Shown in pieces: positions 13,076 to 27,044 of a DNA stretch of 64,000 nucleotides. This stretch comes from Microplitis mediator (Eukaryota > Arthropoda > Insecta > Hymenoptera > Braconidae), in assembly GCF_029852145.1 (NCBI RefSeq), contig NC_079975.1, forward strand, positions 3,472,001 through 3,536,000, read 5' to 3'. Position numbers and translations under genes: made by a program. The notes under the pieces were generated by a model. It was not told the origin of the DNA. It saw only the letters and a program-made list of their open reading frames with translations, and ran no database searches. The first letter of the stretch is position 1. Each line of letters opens with the position of its first letter.

Positions 13076-14976
13076 ACGGCCCATGACAAAAATATGTCAC
13101 TATATTAATTAAATTAATGAGAATGAATAAAAATAAAAAATCCAGGTGCAATAATAGTTTGAATTGTGAATAATAATTAAAAAAAATAGTCGAATAATGA
13201 CGATCGGGAAGAAAAAATAGAGCATATTAATGTACACGTAAAGTAAACTGGCTTGCAAGGTATAAATGTCGAGCGAAGGCCGCAGAAGGGTTTGCGATGG
13301 GTGAAAAACGCCGGTGTAAAGGCTAAATAAAAAAGGTAGAGAAAAACGCAAGAGGGCAATGGAGAATGACCTCATAGTGGCCGAACAGAAGCTACTGCGT
13401 AACTCTATTTTTGTATTCACAAAGGATTGCTACAAGTCGTGTGGCAAGAGCTTTTTCTGGTCGCTCCAGTTCTGTAGTACTCTGTATGTACTGTAGTACT
13501 GTACAATCAACTTCATCTACTATCCATCCACATCTACATCTACATCTACATCCCCATCTACATTTCACTTGGTTCTCTCGACTCATATACACTACAATAA
13601 AACCATTACATCTATGTCATCGTTTTCTGTCTCAACCTTTTCTTTGCAAGCTTTTTACGCTGGTAATAATTATTCCGTGTAATTGCGGCATTGTTAAATA
13701 TACAGATCAACGAAATCCTTGAAATTTTTTACAAGTTTTCGTGTAATTATCATTATTATGTTATGATTAGGGACAATATTTTTGTCTTAATTTTGAAATG
13801 AATGGTTCTAATGTTTGATATTACGGCGGAAATATTGGTCTTATAAAAAAAGTTTTAAGACAAAAGTTGTGGGGAATTTAATTCTATAAAAAAAATGTCT
13901 CTTATGATTTTTTTATACGACCATTATTTTTGCCGTTATTCCAAACCTAAGATTCATAATGAATGATTCAAATTTGTGTTAGTTACCAAAATCTTAATTT
14001 CGAAATTACGGCTTTCTTATTAGTCCTAAGAAAAAATTATAAGAAACATTTTTTTTATAAAATTAAATTTTGAACAACTTTTATTTGAAAAATTTTTTTA
14101 TACGACCAATATTTTCGCCATAATATCAGAAATTTTACAGCATTAATAATTCATTGTTATTTTTAAATCAAAGTAAAAATCCTGGCTCTAGTTACGATAA
14201 ATTTGTCAATTTTTATTTTTTTTTGTTGAGATCCAAATCAAGAAAATTTTTTAAATATTGAGTTTAAATATATGGAAGTATGTTAAAATTTTTTTGTAGG
14301 AAATTAAATTTTTGATAAAAACTATTGGAAAATTATTTCATGTATTGAATTATTTTTTTCCATAGGTGGGTCATATTGACACTGAATACTTAGTTTGGGC
14401 CCACTACGCCCCTTCCCCATTTCTGTATTACTATAATTTTTCCGTAAGTTCATTAATTTTAAAAATATTTCAGCTTAAAATAAACAATAAAAAATTTAAC
14501 TACTAGTATAATTACAGTAGATTATAAAACATAAATAAATTAGCAACTGATTGTGTATAAATGCTAATTAATAATTACCCCAAGAGATCATAACAAATGA
14601 TTATGAGAGATATTTTATAACAGTATTTTTGCGTGATAATATTCCCAAGGGTTGACATTTATTTAAAAGGCCCGAGCTGAAAGAGCAACCGAGAGAAAGA
14701 GAAAAAAAAGATACTAAAGTCTTTTTAACGTATCTCAAGTTTTCCCCAAGAAAATAATTCCTCCAGCAAAAGGGGTCTGCGTTAATTTTTTTTTACCCAA
14801 CCCCACCCTGGATTCACCCTACTCTACAATTAAATTCAACGATTGTTACTCTTTAATTGTCCTTTTCATCTTTTCGTGAGATATCTCGACGACATCGTCA
14901 ATCGAAAAATTTACTCAATTTATTCCTTTGATATACTTTTACACCTTTTTCCATACTTTTACCCTGCAATTAAATG
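13076..14976. other. Gene-free spacer with an old inverted repeat
   Basis: The short open frames at 13.1-13.7 kb overlap on both strands, and part of them translates a CATCTA hexanucleotide repeat (about 13530-13555). From about 13812 to 14135 there is an old imperfect inverted repeat: GATATTACGGCGGAAATATT on the left is mirrored by AATATTTTCGCCATAATATC on the right. Confidence 0.5.
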
Positions 14977-15653
14977 AATCGTTTATTTGAGAAACCCCAT
15001 AAGTTAAGAAAACAAAATTTTTTAGGAAACACAAAAAACATTTTTTTGGAAAAACTTGACATTAAAATAATAAATAAATAATTGAATACAATAATGTTAG
15101 CGTTTCTGGAAAAGATTCCAACAAGAAAAATTTAATTTTTTAACTGAAACTACTTGAAAAAATTATTTAAAATTGATTGACTTATGGGGTTTCTCAACCA
15201 AACGGGAAAAAAAGTTATAAAATCATTGTTTTTTTTAATTTTTCCACCCAAATCATTTATTAGACTGATAAAATGAAGTATTCAATATGTATTTGAACTC
15301 TGAAACTCAGAAATTACAAAAAATTATAATTAATTTAAACATTTTAATTAGTCATATAACACTCAACAATAACACAACATTTGAAATTAGTTTCCCAAAA
15401 AAGCGCGAATTTTAAATAAATACAAAAAAAATTTACTTCTGTAAAACTAAAACTGCATATGTTCATTTGAGTCATTGACTTATGGGGTTTTTCAATCAAA
15501 TGAAATTGCTTTCACCCCATTAATTTTTTTTAAACGCTAATTTGATGCATATTTTGATTGATTTATATAGAGGGACATCCAAAGAACCCAAAAATGCGAA
15601 AAACCCAATTTTGTAAAAAACATAACTTATGGGGTTTCTCAAATAAACGATTC
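14977..15653. repeat. TIR element with 31-bp perfect ends
   Basis: A 31-bp sequence beginning GAATCGTTTATTTGAG at 14977 recurs as an exact inverted copy ending at 15653. The inner part of the TIR (AGAAACCCCATAAGT) also occurs as two internal variants near 15180 and 15478. No coding capacity. Confidence 0.75.
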
Positions 15654-18600
15654 AAATCATCACTCTTTATTTCATTTCATTATTTTGTTGTAAACAATTT
15701 TTTAAACAATTTACCATACAATCAACTAAATTAAATAATTCAAGTCCAGCATAAAAAGTAACGTAAAAATAAAATAAATATTTCAATTAAGCTGATGTAC
15801 TTACAGATAAAATCATAGTACATGTAGCAGAGTTGTTTACTTATTTCTCATCGAAAATACTTTTCTTTATTTTCATCGGTCACAGATATAAGCATCAGCA
15901 TACAGAACATTTACGAACGACCCCCAGTAAACGTACAACACTGAGACCGAATAAACCTCTAACTCCGTATCTGACTTCTCTATTCGTCCCATTTCGTTCT
16001 ATGAATTCCGATAATGAAATTCTTTTTTACTTAAAATAAAAAAAAAAGGTTAATAATTAATTTCTTTGTCACAATTGCCAACTACACTTGTTATTTTTAT
16101 TAATAGTCTAACGTTCGTTTTTAATGATTTTAATATTTATTCGATTTCATATAAACGAATTCACGGACGATAAAAAATTTAAAAAAATCATATCTCCATA
16201 TCTGGGGATAAAGGAAAAAAAATATATAATAAAAAAACAAACGTAAAATAAAATAATGAAATAAAATAAATTGAGTGAAGATAAAAAAATAATAAATTGA
16301 AGTAAAAGTGATGAAGAATTTAAAATTGATAATCCCTTTTTCAATGAAAACAGAGACTATTGTATCGATATTGACATTTATTTAAACAATTAATCTATTT
16401 TAAAAGATAACTATTTTATTGGCTAAGAAAATAATTATAAATATATTTGATTTTATTAATTTTATCTTTCATTACATCTATACATACATATATATGTGTA
16501 TGTATATATATGTATATATATATAAAAGTATTAGTTTTATTCGTATCGATATATTTTCAATATCGTAACAAAACGATATAATCCGGATTTAATTGGAAAA
16601 CTTCACCCTCTCTTTGTTTAATCCACGAAATTCATTCGTCCAGACGTTCTTTTGAAAAAATAATCTCTCCATAAGAAAAATAACTAATAAAATAAAAAAT
16701 ATATGTGTATATATACATATAAAAAAAGGAGTATGATGAATTAAAAAATATGATTAAATTGAAGTGAATAAAAATAAATAGAAAAGAAGAGGAGAGACGA
16801 GGGATGAAAATTTTACAAGATAAAAAATAAACATACTCGAATTGGTGGAGGGGTTAAATTAAAAAAGTTTTTCAAGTGTTTATTTTACAGTAACACCTGT
16901 AAAAAGTTTGTAAACAAGGGGTTGGACTGTGAGTCTCTTTGTTTATTCTGTCACAGTTATGTCACGTGATGTTTGTATATATGTATATTTATGGAGGTGA
17001 ATTTTGGATGACAATGATGATTAACCTGGTGCGACACTGGAAAATAACAGCTCCTTGGGTTTGTTTCTGCAATAAGACTAGTGAAGGAGAGAGTTGAGTG
17101 GGTTGTAAAGTAAGAAAGGACGGAGGGATGTATATAGAAGGGTGCAAATCCGTAATTCTGTCTTGTGAGTTGTTGGTATAATAGTCTAGAGAAAATTGGC
17201 ATTTTTTAGGTTAATAATGTAGAAGTATATGTAGATGTAAATGTAAATTTACTCGAGCTGTTTTATATATAATTATAAATGTCAAGTGTCAGAGACAATT
17301 TAATTAAAAATTTTTAGGGGAGCGCCAGGAAATTTGAACTAAGGGCGAATAGGCGAACCCGAAAAACTGCAGTGATAGGAATGGAATAAGTCTAAGGATT
17401 AATTTGGTTTATAAAATTTTAACGATTTAAAATATATGTAATGGGGGTAGATTGAGAATTTATAATCGGGAATTAATTTGGCAGAGTAGTAATTATTGAA
17501 AATTAATGGTGATTTTATTTATTATGAGTGAACCTACTCTATAACAGAAATTGTGAAAAAATATAAATAATTATTAGTTATGAGGGTCTCCTCTGGAGAT
17601 TCGACCGAAATAAAGTACCCGAAAAATTTTTTACTAAACTATTTTAAAGCTATTTCAGATGTTTGGACTTTTTTTGAAAATTTTATTTATTCGATTCTTT
17701 TGCTCTTTGCAAATCATATTTCTCATTCCAGTTTACAAGTAAATCATTAAATTTTTGTTAAAAATTCCATTTTTTTTTTTTGGGAGGTTTCCTCATTTCA
17801 CTCGACAAAGAAAAAAAAATTTTACCCACAATTGAAAATATCTAATATTTTCCTACCCTCTATTTTCTACCCCTATATATGATAAATAGAAACCGACAAC
17901 TTAAATTCTGATTGTAACAAATTTCGACAATTATTTTTTAAATAATCATTTCTTTTATTAATGCAGACAAAAAAAATATTTTCTTCGTAATAATAAATTC
18001 CCGAAACATATTATTAAAATTAATACCAAGTGTGAAACATTGAATTATTTTCCTTACAACAATCACAGGTGTTATCGGAAAAACATGTTAAAAATAAATG
18101 TAAATTAATAATTAATTATTTATAAAGTAGAAGCAAATATAGCTGTAGCCTCACTATAAGTCGGAAGCGGCGTAAGCAATAATATCGATTGCTCGAGAAA
18201 AAGATGCCGAGTAACTATCGATTGTGACAAATTATGGCAGTGGGTCAAACATAATAGGGAATACAGCTATTTCGCCCCAGCAGATTTTCAGCCTATTCTC
18301 TTACCCTTCTCCATCACATCAACCCTCAATCCACCCTAACCCTTTTACTCCCTTTAAAAAAATGTCGCTTCTTTTTTTCTCAAAACTGAAAACAAAAAAA
18401 ACTAAATAAAATATTGTGAGCAAAAGTGGGATATTAAAGCTTACAGAGTGAGCTTGTTGAGCCTGCCGTTACCCTTTTTAAATTTGCAAGTACACCAAGT
18501 CAAGTGTGAATTTATTACGGCACTCCCGTCTATCTATTTCCCGTTCTCTTATTTAAAAAATAAATAAAAAGGAGGAAAAGAAAAAATTTTTACCATCACC

Positions 18601-20802
18601 CGTCTTTGCCGCCTGGCTAAATTTTGTTGCACTGAAATGCCAAATAGAGAAAAAGAGATAGAGGGTGGGAGAGATTACTATTAAAAAGAAGTGTGAGGGT
18701 GGCGATGAGTCGGGAGAGATACGGCGTGCTGCATGGATTAGCATACTCACCCTCATTAAAATACAAACACATTCTCTCGAGCGGCATCGCCGAACTAAAC
18801 CAGACTACCGACCGACGAACCCGCGGTGAGTTTCCAATCCTATCCAGTCATCTCGCGAAAATTTAAACCAACCCTCCCTCTACCACTACACTGTTTTTCT
18901 CGCCCTTCTAACTTATTTTGCTTCCTCAAAACCTCGAGCTGCCACCCGACGCAACAACTTTTAATCTATATTCGTTAAGCCGCATTAAGTAACTGCGGCC
19001 TCTGTTAATTTTATAATTCCAACCTCTAAATGCTCAAGAAATAAAAACTTTTATTTTTAATTAAAATTAAAATTCAGTTTATTGTTAAATATAAATACCG
19101 TAAATTTATGAAAAATCATAATAATAGTGGTTAGAAAAATGGAAACGAAAACAATTTCTGGTCGGATGATCGTCACATGCAAATGCTTTCTCATCGTGGC
19201 AGCAAGCTACAACTTTGGTTCGCTGTCTGCTATGAATTGTGTCTCTTTTACCCTCACTACAGCATCCACGACAAAGACAATTGCTATTGCTACTGCGATT
19301 GCTATTTCTACTTGTGTGTTTGACGAGAGTTTTGTTTTTACACTGAAGATTCTATTCAGCTTCAGTGACTGAACATTATCGTTCCCGCGAAAAAATAACT
19401 TGCTACATCAGCTAAAATAAATTTTATTCACCACATCCCTCTTTTTAAATTTTTCCCATACGAATAATAATTTGCTTTGTCATTTTTTCCATAAAATTTC
19501 AATGAAATTTTTACTTACCATTACATAGATCCGCACAATCATTTTTAACTAAACATTAATTTAAGAATAAGTTAATTTAAGAATAAGTCATAATTAATAA
19601 TTAACAGTCGAATTAATAAAGACAGTCGATTAAAAATTTTACTGACCGTATCCAAGTCGTCTAAGAGCGTAGCAACCCTTAAATACCCACCCTTAAATTA
19701 CGGTCACCGGTTTAACCGTCGCTTAAACCAATTGTTGTTTACCGATCCGAAGATTCCCTTCAACGAGTATCCTTCCGTTATTCTCTCAAACTACGCAGAA
19801 GCATGAGATGAAAATAAGGGTATAAAAACACACGACCCCTGACTATTATCATTTTTTTTCTATTTTCTAAAAATATCTGGATGCGTTTGATGTGACGCGG
19901 AGAGCGACCAAAAAGCTTTTATGGAAAAGAAAAAAAATGCTTGCCCTTATTCGGGTTTGCCACATTCTTTTACAACAAAGGTTAATATTTACAAACATCT
20001 TGAATGAAAAAACACATTTTTTGTTAGTTTATTTTTCACTCTAAAGTATTTTTTATCATTGCTATTGTTATTGTTATTATTTGTGTAAAATAAAGTCAAA
20101 TAGTAATAAAGGGGATGAAATAATAGTAGAGGGTGTAAATATATATCCAGGATTTTCTTATGTCTCTTTATCGAGTATCGAGTGAGAGTTGATACATATG
20201 CAGACTCGATATCTCGTGGGTAGTTACTCTCTAAAAGCTTACCTAGGGGCTTGAAGATAAGCTTCACAAGAGCGGGACGGGATGAGTTTAAGACACTAGA
20301 GTATTCTCAAAAAAAAAAAAATAAAAAAAATTGTGATAATTCGAATCTCGTGTTTAAGATAAGACACTCCGAGATTTTGTGTTGCGAGTCGACGTTTTAT
20401 TTTTTTTTTGTCTGCTTATTTTAAGCAATTGTTGGGAGCAAGTATTAGAGAGTTTGTGTGTGTGTGTGTGTGTGGTGCTGAGTTTAAATTTAAGGTAAAG
20501 ATACGAGGATCGAGAGAAATCGAATGGAGGGAAGACTTGATGATGGTAAAGTGGCCTAAGGGGTTAGTTCGCGGCTAACGGCCGAGTAAATGAAGGGTCG
20601 CGTTCCCAAAGTTAATGCTCAGCTGTTACATGTGATTCGTCCTTAATTGCCGGGAACGTTTACAAGCGACGAAACTTAAAGAGACAGTAGTTTCATTCCG
20701 CAAGATTTCTAACTGACGTTCTAGTTAAATTACCGCTCTAACCCTTTAACGATCCATATGCCAACACATCGTCAGGTTTAAAAATAAATATTTTTATTTC
20801 GA
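15654..20802. other. Gene-free spacer with GC-richer pockets
   Basis: Mostly AT-rich. Three stretches have unusually even composition for this window: 18130-18240, 18770-18970 and 19630-19810. The second contains a good splice-donor-like site, CCCGCGGTGAGTTTCC, at about 18820. They could be conserved noncoding elements or untranslated exons of a gene outside the window. I cannot show a reading frame. Confidence 0.45.
20455..20474. repeat. TG dinucleotide microsatellite
   Basis: Ten uninterrupted TG units. Confidence 0.85.
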
Positions 20803-22130
20803 CACGGAGAAAAATGCAAGTCAAAATTAAACAATAGTTACAATCACAATGAAAAATTTGCTATCTCGAATAAAAAATTACAATCCATAAAAAAAATTAC
20901 GATGATTTGTAGAAAATTAGTTTTTTATTTCAATTATTACTATCTAGATTGTAATTTTCACTTGTCATATTAATTACAATACAGCTTCGTTAAATTTTCG
21001 CTTGGAAAAAATCAATATTTAATTAATCATATGAAAATAGTTCAATGTTACAAAAAGCAGAAATTGTTTTCAAAATTATTAAAAGTTAGTACATTAATCG
21101 CAATTTTTGTTTCGTAGTTGATGAATATTACATCTCCAATGTAATTCTACGTAGGTTACTGTGCATTTTAGAATGTCGGTAAGACAAATTGCTACTCCAG
21201 GAGATAAAATTACTCCACTGTAAAAAGAGCGGTGTTAAAAATGGACTCATTTTAACTCCGCCCGGTGTTAAAATAAAATTACACCGGTGTAGGAGGAGTA
21301 ATTCACCGGTGTTAAAAATACCGGTGTTAAATCAGGGTAACCGGTGTAAAAGCGGAGTAAAAGCGGGGTAACCGGTGTAAAAACGGAGTAATATCGGTGT
21401 AAAAGCGGGGTAACTTGTGTAAAAGCGGAGTAATACCGGTGTAAAAGCGGGGTAAATTGCGTACGCTTGGAGTATTAACTTTAAAGATTATAAAACACAA
21501 AAAATGTCAGTTCTCTATGAAAATTAATAAAAAATATGATTTATTAACAAGTACAGTGATCGAGTAAGTAAAAATATTCACAAAGTAAAATATTTTAACA
21601 TCGGTAAAGAATATCTACACCGGTGGCGGCGTTATTTTAACACCGGTCTAGAATATTTACACCGGCAGCGGTGTCATTTTAACACCGGAGAATATTTTTT
21701 AACACTGGTACAGAATATTTACACCAGCAGCGGCGTTATTTTCATACCGCTTTCGGGGGTAAATTTAACACCGATAATTTTAACACCTACACCGATTGGA
21801 CTTACCCCGGTGATTTTTTACAGTGTATTTGAGATTGTAAAAATTACTATCTGGAGTACATCTTTCACAAAACGCGTTAACTAATATTTACTACGTACAA
21901 TAGTACAAATTATTGGTACATAATAATTTTTATTTGTCGCTAGTAAATTTTATTTTGAATGTAGTAATTTTTATAATCAATAGAAATTATTATTCTAAAT
22001 AATATGTTGTAATTTTTATTTTTAGTTTTGTAGAAATTTTGATTTTGTTTTTAACGTTTCAAGATTACTTCTCGGATTGTAATTTTTTTTTTCAAATTTA
22101 GTAAAAATTACTTAATTTTTTTTCTCCGTG
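20803..22130. repeat. TIR element, CACGGAGAAAAA ends, carrying a nested MITE
   Basis: The left end CACGGAGAAAAATG and right end TTTTTTTTCTCCGTG are inverted. Both flanking halves carry the same motif set (AAAATTAC, TGTAATTTT), showing that they belong together on either side of the CACTGTAAAAA element at 21216-21825. Noncoding. Confidence 0.7.
21216..21825. repeat. CACTGTAAAAA-family MITE with 20-bp tandem units
   Basis: Ends CACTGTAAAAAGAGCGG and TGATTTTTTACAGTG. Between about 21330 and 21450 there are tandem units of the type CCGGTGTAAAAGCGGGGTAA, alternating with a variant having GGAG in place of GGGG. It sits inside the element at 20803-22130. Noncoding, although the tandem block keeps a frame open by chance. 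Confidence 0.8.
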
Positions 22131-24732
22131 AATGAAAATATTTATGATAAATACATAAGTAGTGTGTTTTAATCACAAAAAAATTATTACGTAATTTTGG
22201 TGTGTTCATAATGAAGACCGCTTTGTACCTCTCTTAATTGGCATGAAACTTTTTATGCCTTTTGGAAAATTGATCGGAAAAGTAATTGTTGTAAAAATTT
22301 AATCACATCCGCCGTTAACGAACTTTGGGTGATAATAAATTAAAAGCATTATTATCGATTTAGTTTGAATGGATTCCGATAGATAAATATTGCATATACA
22401 AACTGAGAGTTGGTATCATCGAACTGAAATAAATAGTTAACATCTTTCTATTCAATGGTCCACTTAATTATATTTTAATCCCCGCCATCAATGTAAATCA
22501 CTCATTATTATTTAAAGCTTCTCCATTATTTATCTGGCCGACAGTCTGTAAACTTTAGAAATTTATTTACCAAACGATGATTCAGTAAAAAATGTACAAA
22601 ATATTGTAGGTATTGGTTTAGTCAGAAAGTAGGATTGGCGATAAAAAAAAGTTAAATAAAATAAGAAATAAAAAATAAGAGATCAGAAAACAGCTTTAGT
22701 GTTTTTGTCAAGTAGTTTGTGCTGACCAGAGATAGTTTTCCATGGTCAATAGTAAACCCCGCGGCTCGTAGACTCACTTATTACTCGGCGAGTTGCCGTG
22801 TTAAGCGGACGCTTCGACTCCTCCTGCTTGTTGTCCCTCGAGAATCAACAGAATTGCGATCTGCCTTAAGGATCTTTATTGAGACGTTAATACTTCAACA
22901 TTTTATTTTACTTTTTTTTCGCTTTGTCTTTTCTCTTTTTTTTTCACCTTCACTCCGTTTCTTACTTACTGCTGTCCATTGTAAAACGAAAATTTTTAAA
23001 TTAAAATCAGTGTCCAGTTCTAATAATTTTCGTTAAAAATATTTTATTTTAAAATCAGGAGAAATTCGAGTGAAAAAATTTCAAGCTGAAAAAAGAAGAA
23101 AATTTTTTTTCGGCCGAAAAGTGACCGACAAAAGGCCTAAGTAGTGTACACGTGACTGAAAACTAGCTAAGCCAAAATTTGACCGATGATTAGGCCTAAA
23201 AATCATCGAAATTTTTCTGACTTGGCCTGAAAAAAACTTAAAATAGTCCGGCCCAATTTATCAGCCGATTTTCGGTCTGTTTATTAAAAATAACGAAATT
23301 TTCGCGTGTTTTCGGTTAACTTTCGGCCTCTTCCAATAAAATTCAAGATTTTCGGCGTGATTTCGACCGAATTTAGGTCTCCTTGAATAAAATTCTATGG
23401 TTTTGGCGTAATTTCGGCCAAATATTTGTACCCGGGAAATTAAGTGTCTTTCATTGGGTGTAAATTAGTACCCATCGTGTAGTTTAAGTAAAAAATTGTT
23501 TTTTAATTTCAAATCCCAACGAAAATCAAAAAAATTTTATTTAAAATAAACGCTCTGTTACGGCCAGTAAATAAAAATAAATAATTAGATTGAAATTTTT
23601 TTTAATCATATTATTAGTAAGAAAAAAAATTCTACTTACGTTTTATAAAAATTGCTATTAATAAAAATCACAATAACAAACAATTTGATTGAAGAAAATC
23701 CCATTTTCTTTATACGTTTGGTTAAAGAAGTTCTTTTATGTTTTTTTTTTTTTTTTTTTATCGTAAAAAACTTTCGACTCGCTATATAATTTTTTTTTTC
23801 ATTTTATTTTAGCTCTTTTACTTTTGTGTTCCAATGTCATGATACAGTTTAGTCGATCCAAGTGAAATCGAGCAGAGATATCTGCTCATCTTGTATGGAA
23901 GACAAAAATCTAAAACTTTTCGATACACATAAAAATAAAAAAACTTTCGTAATGTTTCTGTTTGTCTTTGTGCTAAAGAAAAAAAATGGGCAAATAAAAT
24001 TATAATAAAATGAAGAATCAGTAGTTTTTCGTTTAAAAAATATGATAAATAAATTAATAGAAAGTGAACGATAAATTAGATTTTAAAAGGAATAAAAGTT
24101 AAGAAAAAATATTCAGGACTAGTAAATAATGTATTTTGAAGAATGGAGAGCCGTATTCTTCATAAGAAGCGCGGAAAGACTGAGGAATGAGAGCGAGAAA
24201 ATGAACGTAATGAAAAACTGGGGCTGCTTAAATAAAATAAAGGTTGTCGGTGTATTATTAGCCTAAGGGTAGTTTCTTTTTTTTTACTTTATCTTACTTA
24301 CTCTTTATGTTTCTATATATATTTATATATATGTATATGTATATATTACATACATTTGAAATACACTTGCTTAAATTTATATACACTCCAAGTGGACTGT
24401 ATTTCACTTTATAATAAGAATAAACCCAGCATTCGTATACACGATCTTGTATACAGAATTCGCTTTTATGAAAAACCACACGCGTCAACTTTTCATACTT
24501 ATATCATCAACTATACTTATCATTTTCATTTTTAAGTTATTACCTGATATTTATATTACCAAGCATTCTTTATATTTTTTTATTAAGAATAAATTATTAA
24601 AAATTTTACTAAAATAATACGGTATCAATTTTTAAGACGAGTCTACAGTAAATTTTGTTCAAGATTTTCTCTCAAACAAAACCTCTAATAGCAAAATGAA
24701 GAACGAAGCTCGATGCATTGCTTTATAGTCTA
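22131..24732. other. Gene-free spacer
   Basis: An open frame at 22719-23036 overlaps a GC-richer pocket (22720-22870) but resembles no family I know and ends in low-complexity Phe/Leu. The stretch 23040-23440 repeats TTTCGGCC and GGCCGAAA motifs and may be another decayed element. No RNA gene seen. Confidence 0.45.
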
Positions 24733-24733
24733 C

Positions 24734-25795
24734 ACGCAGAGAAATTTTTAGTAAAAATTACCCAAAAAGTTTGGTACTGTGAGGACATGTAGTAAATATC
24801 TAAACTTTTCTCATGTACATTGTAAAATACCCATACAAAAAAAAAGAATCGGCCCATTACTGGGTCGTGAATGGCTGCCAATTTTCAAGCATCGGCTGAA
24901 GATCGGCTAAATGTCGGATAATAACGGTATGCCAAGCATGGCAGTCGCAAGCATTGGCCAATCGTGGCAATCAATCATCGGCCAAAGCTTGGTATCAAGA
25001 GCACTCGTTCAAACCGTTGGCCAACGAACGGCGGTTAATTGTGCGCCGCTTTTATAAGCAAAAAGACGGCTGCCAATGATTCACTATACTGGCACGGGCC
25101 AGTACACTGTAAAAAATCACCGGGGTAAATCCAAGCGGTGTAGGTGTTAAAATTATCGGTGTTAAATTTACCCCCGAAAGCGGTGTGAAAATAACGCCGC
25201 CACCGGTGTAAATATTCTGTACCGGTGTTAAAATAATGCCGCCACCGGTGTAGATATTCTTTACCGGTGTTAAAATATTTGACTTTGTGAATATTTTTAG
25301 TTACTCGATCACTATACTTGTTAATAAATGATATTTTTTATTAATTTTCATAAAGTACTGACATTTTTTGTGTTTTATAATCTTTGAAGTTAATACTCCA
25401 AGCGGACGCAATTTACGCCGCTTTTACACCGGCATTATTCCGCTTTTACACCGGTTACCCCGCTTTAACACCGGTATTTTTAACACCGGTGTATTACTCC
25501 TCCTACACCGGTGTAATTTCATTTTTACACCGGGCGGAGTTAAAACGAGTCCATTTTTAACACCGTTCTTTTTACAGTGTATAGTTAGTCATTTATTGGC
25601 CAATCATTGCAAACCAGGCATCGGCCGATCTGTGGGAAAATTTCGAAGCTCAGTGACTTTGTACGGGTATACTACTCGATAGCATATCAATGAAGTGCAA
25701 TTTTTACTAACAACATAGTAAAAATTTAGTTACTGGCTAGATATCCTTACAGTACCGACCTTTGTGGAAAATTTCTACTCAAAAATTCTCTGCGT
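24734..25795. repeat. TIR element, ACGCAGAGAA ends, with nested insertions
   Basis: Left end ACGCAGAGAAATTTTTAGTA; inverted right end ACGCAGAGAATTTTTGAGTA. The subterminal similarity continues through GGTACTGT on each side. Inside are repeated ATCGGCC / TTGGCCAA motifs (about 24850-25680), and within those the CACTGTAAAAA element at 25105-25579. Noncoding. Confidence 0.65.
25105..25579. repeat. CACTGTAAAAA-family MITE with TA flanks
   Basis: Ends CACTGTAAAAAATCACCGG and TTCTTTTTACAGTG, flanked by TA on both sides. The interior carries the same CGGTGTTAAA and CGGTGTAAA units as the copies at 10.0 and 21.2 kb. Its left terminal part is closest to the right terminal part of the 21.2 kb copy, so the two are in opposite orientation. 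Confidence 0.8.
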
Positions 25796-27044
25796 ATTTA
25801 CGTTTTCATTTTTCAAAAATTTTCATTCGTTTAAGAGAAAAACGTGGCCAAAGTTTCCATTTACTGCACGAGTGCAACAGAGATAGTACCGTTCATCGAC
25901 TTGAGTGTAATCGGGAAAAAGTTTAGACCCTCCTTAAAAATAGAACTAGCCTGGAAAATTTGTTACTGTTTCAAGAAAAATATTTTTTGTTTTGTTTCAG
26001 AAATGGTCAGTTCCCATGTAGGAATAGGGACAAGTTGGTGACGCTGAACAGTATGGTGAGTCCAAAATAAAAAAAAATGTATTTTAATTGTTAACTTCAA
26101 TTTTTTTTCTGAAATTACATTATTTTTTATTTGTGATGAATAAAAATTGAATAGTGTTTCGCTTGAAGGCTTTAAACCAAAACTACAAAAGAACATACCG
26201 ACTTTGGTAACAGGGAGTGAGAGGGGGGTCGGAAAAAATAAAATAAGCAAGAATAAGACACTACATTACCGCTTCATAAATATAAAAACACAATGTATCT
26301 AATTAATATACTCGGGTAGTCCTGAAACGACCGCGGATTGCTAATTACTATTATTCTTATTATTTTTAAAATTCTTTCCTCGAGATAATTAAATCAAGCA
26401 TCTCTTCTTCCTGGCTTCTTTCCGGTTATGAACTCCGCCGAGAAAAAAATGATAAACAGCAGTGAATGTAGCAATTTGCATGACCATAATCACTGTCCCT
26501 TTGTTTTCAGACTCAGCCTCACTTAATATAAAGATTTTAAAAAAAATCTTGCGCGCTAAAAAATTAAATCACGTCTTAAAGTAAATTATACATTTTTAAA
26601 TTCTTCCTCTTTACATATTTATATTTATCAAAATAATTCTTCATGTAATTAATTAATTATTTAAATTACAATGATTATTTTTTAAAGCAGTTTTTAATTT
26701 TTGTAACATGTGAGTAACTAATTAAACAAGATTCATCTAGTTATTTCGTGACTACAGAAGAATAAACAGAGAATGTCGACAATGCAGGTGTTGTCACTGA
26801 TTTATTACTGGCAATTAGAATCCATACGCCTTATTTACCCTTCATGTATATATATGTATATACTACATATCTACATATATTTAACATACATACATTGACA
26901 ATATCTTATACAAGAGTGTCATGCACATGCGAGGAACATTAGGGATCCTAATCTACGTCGAAATGTCTTACAAATTCATTTTAATTTACTCTAATATTTA
27001 AATAATTTTATAATAACTACTTTTCAAACTATCCATACTAATTA
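25796..27044. other. Gene-free spacer
   Basis: Short open frames at 25844-26250 on both strands show no recognisable domain. TATA-type runs near 26850-26880. Confidence 0.5.

Noticed and set aside
13109..13722. Overlapping frames on both strands
   Set aside because: Mutually overlapping, low-complexity and partly a hexanucleotide repeat; no domain.
22719..23036. 105-aa frame as a gene
   Set aside because: No recognisable domain, tail of low-complexity Phe/Leu, and no supporting splice or promoter signals.
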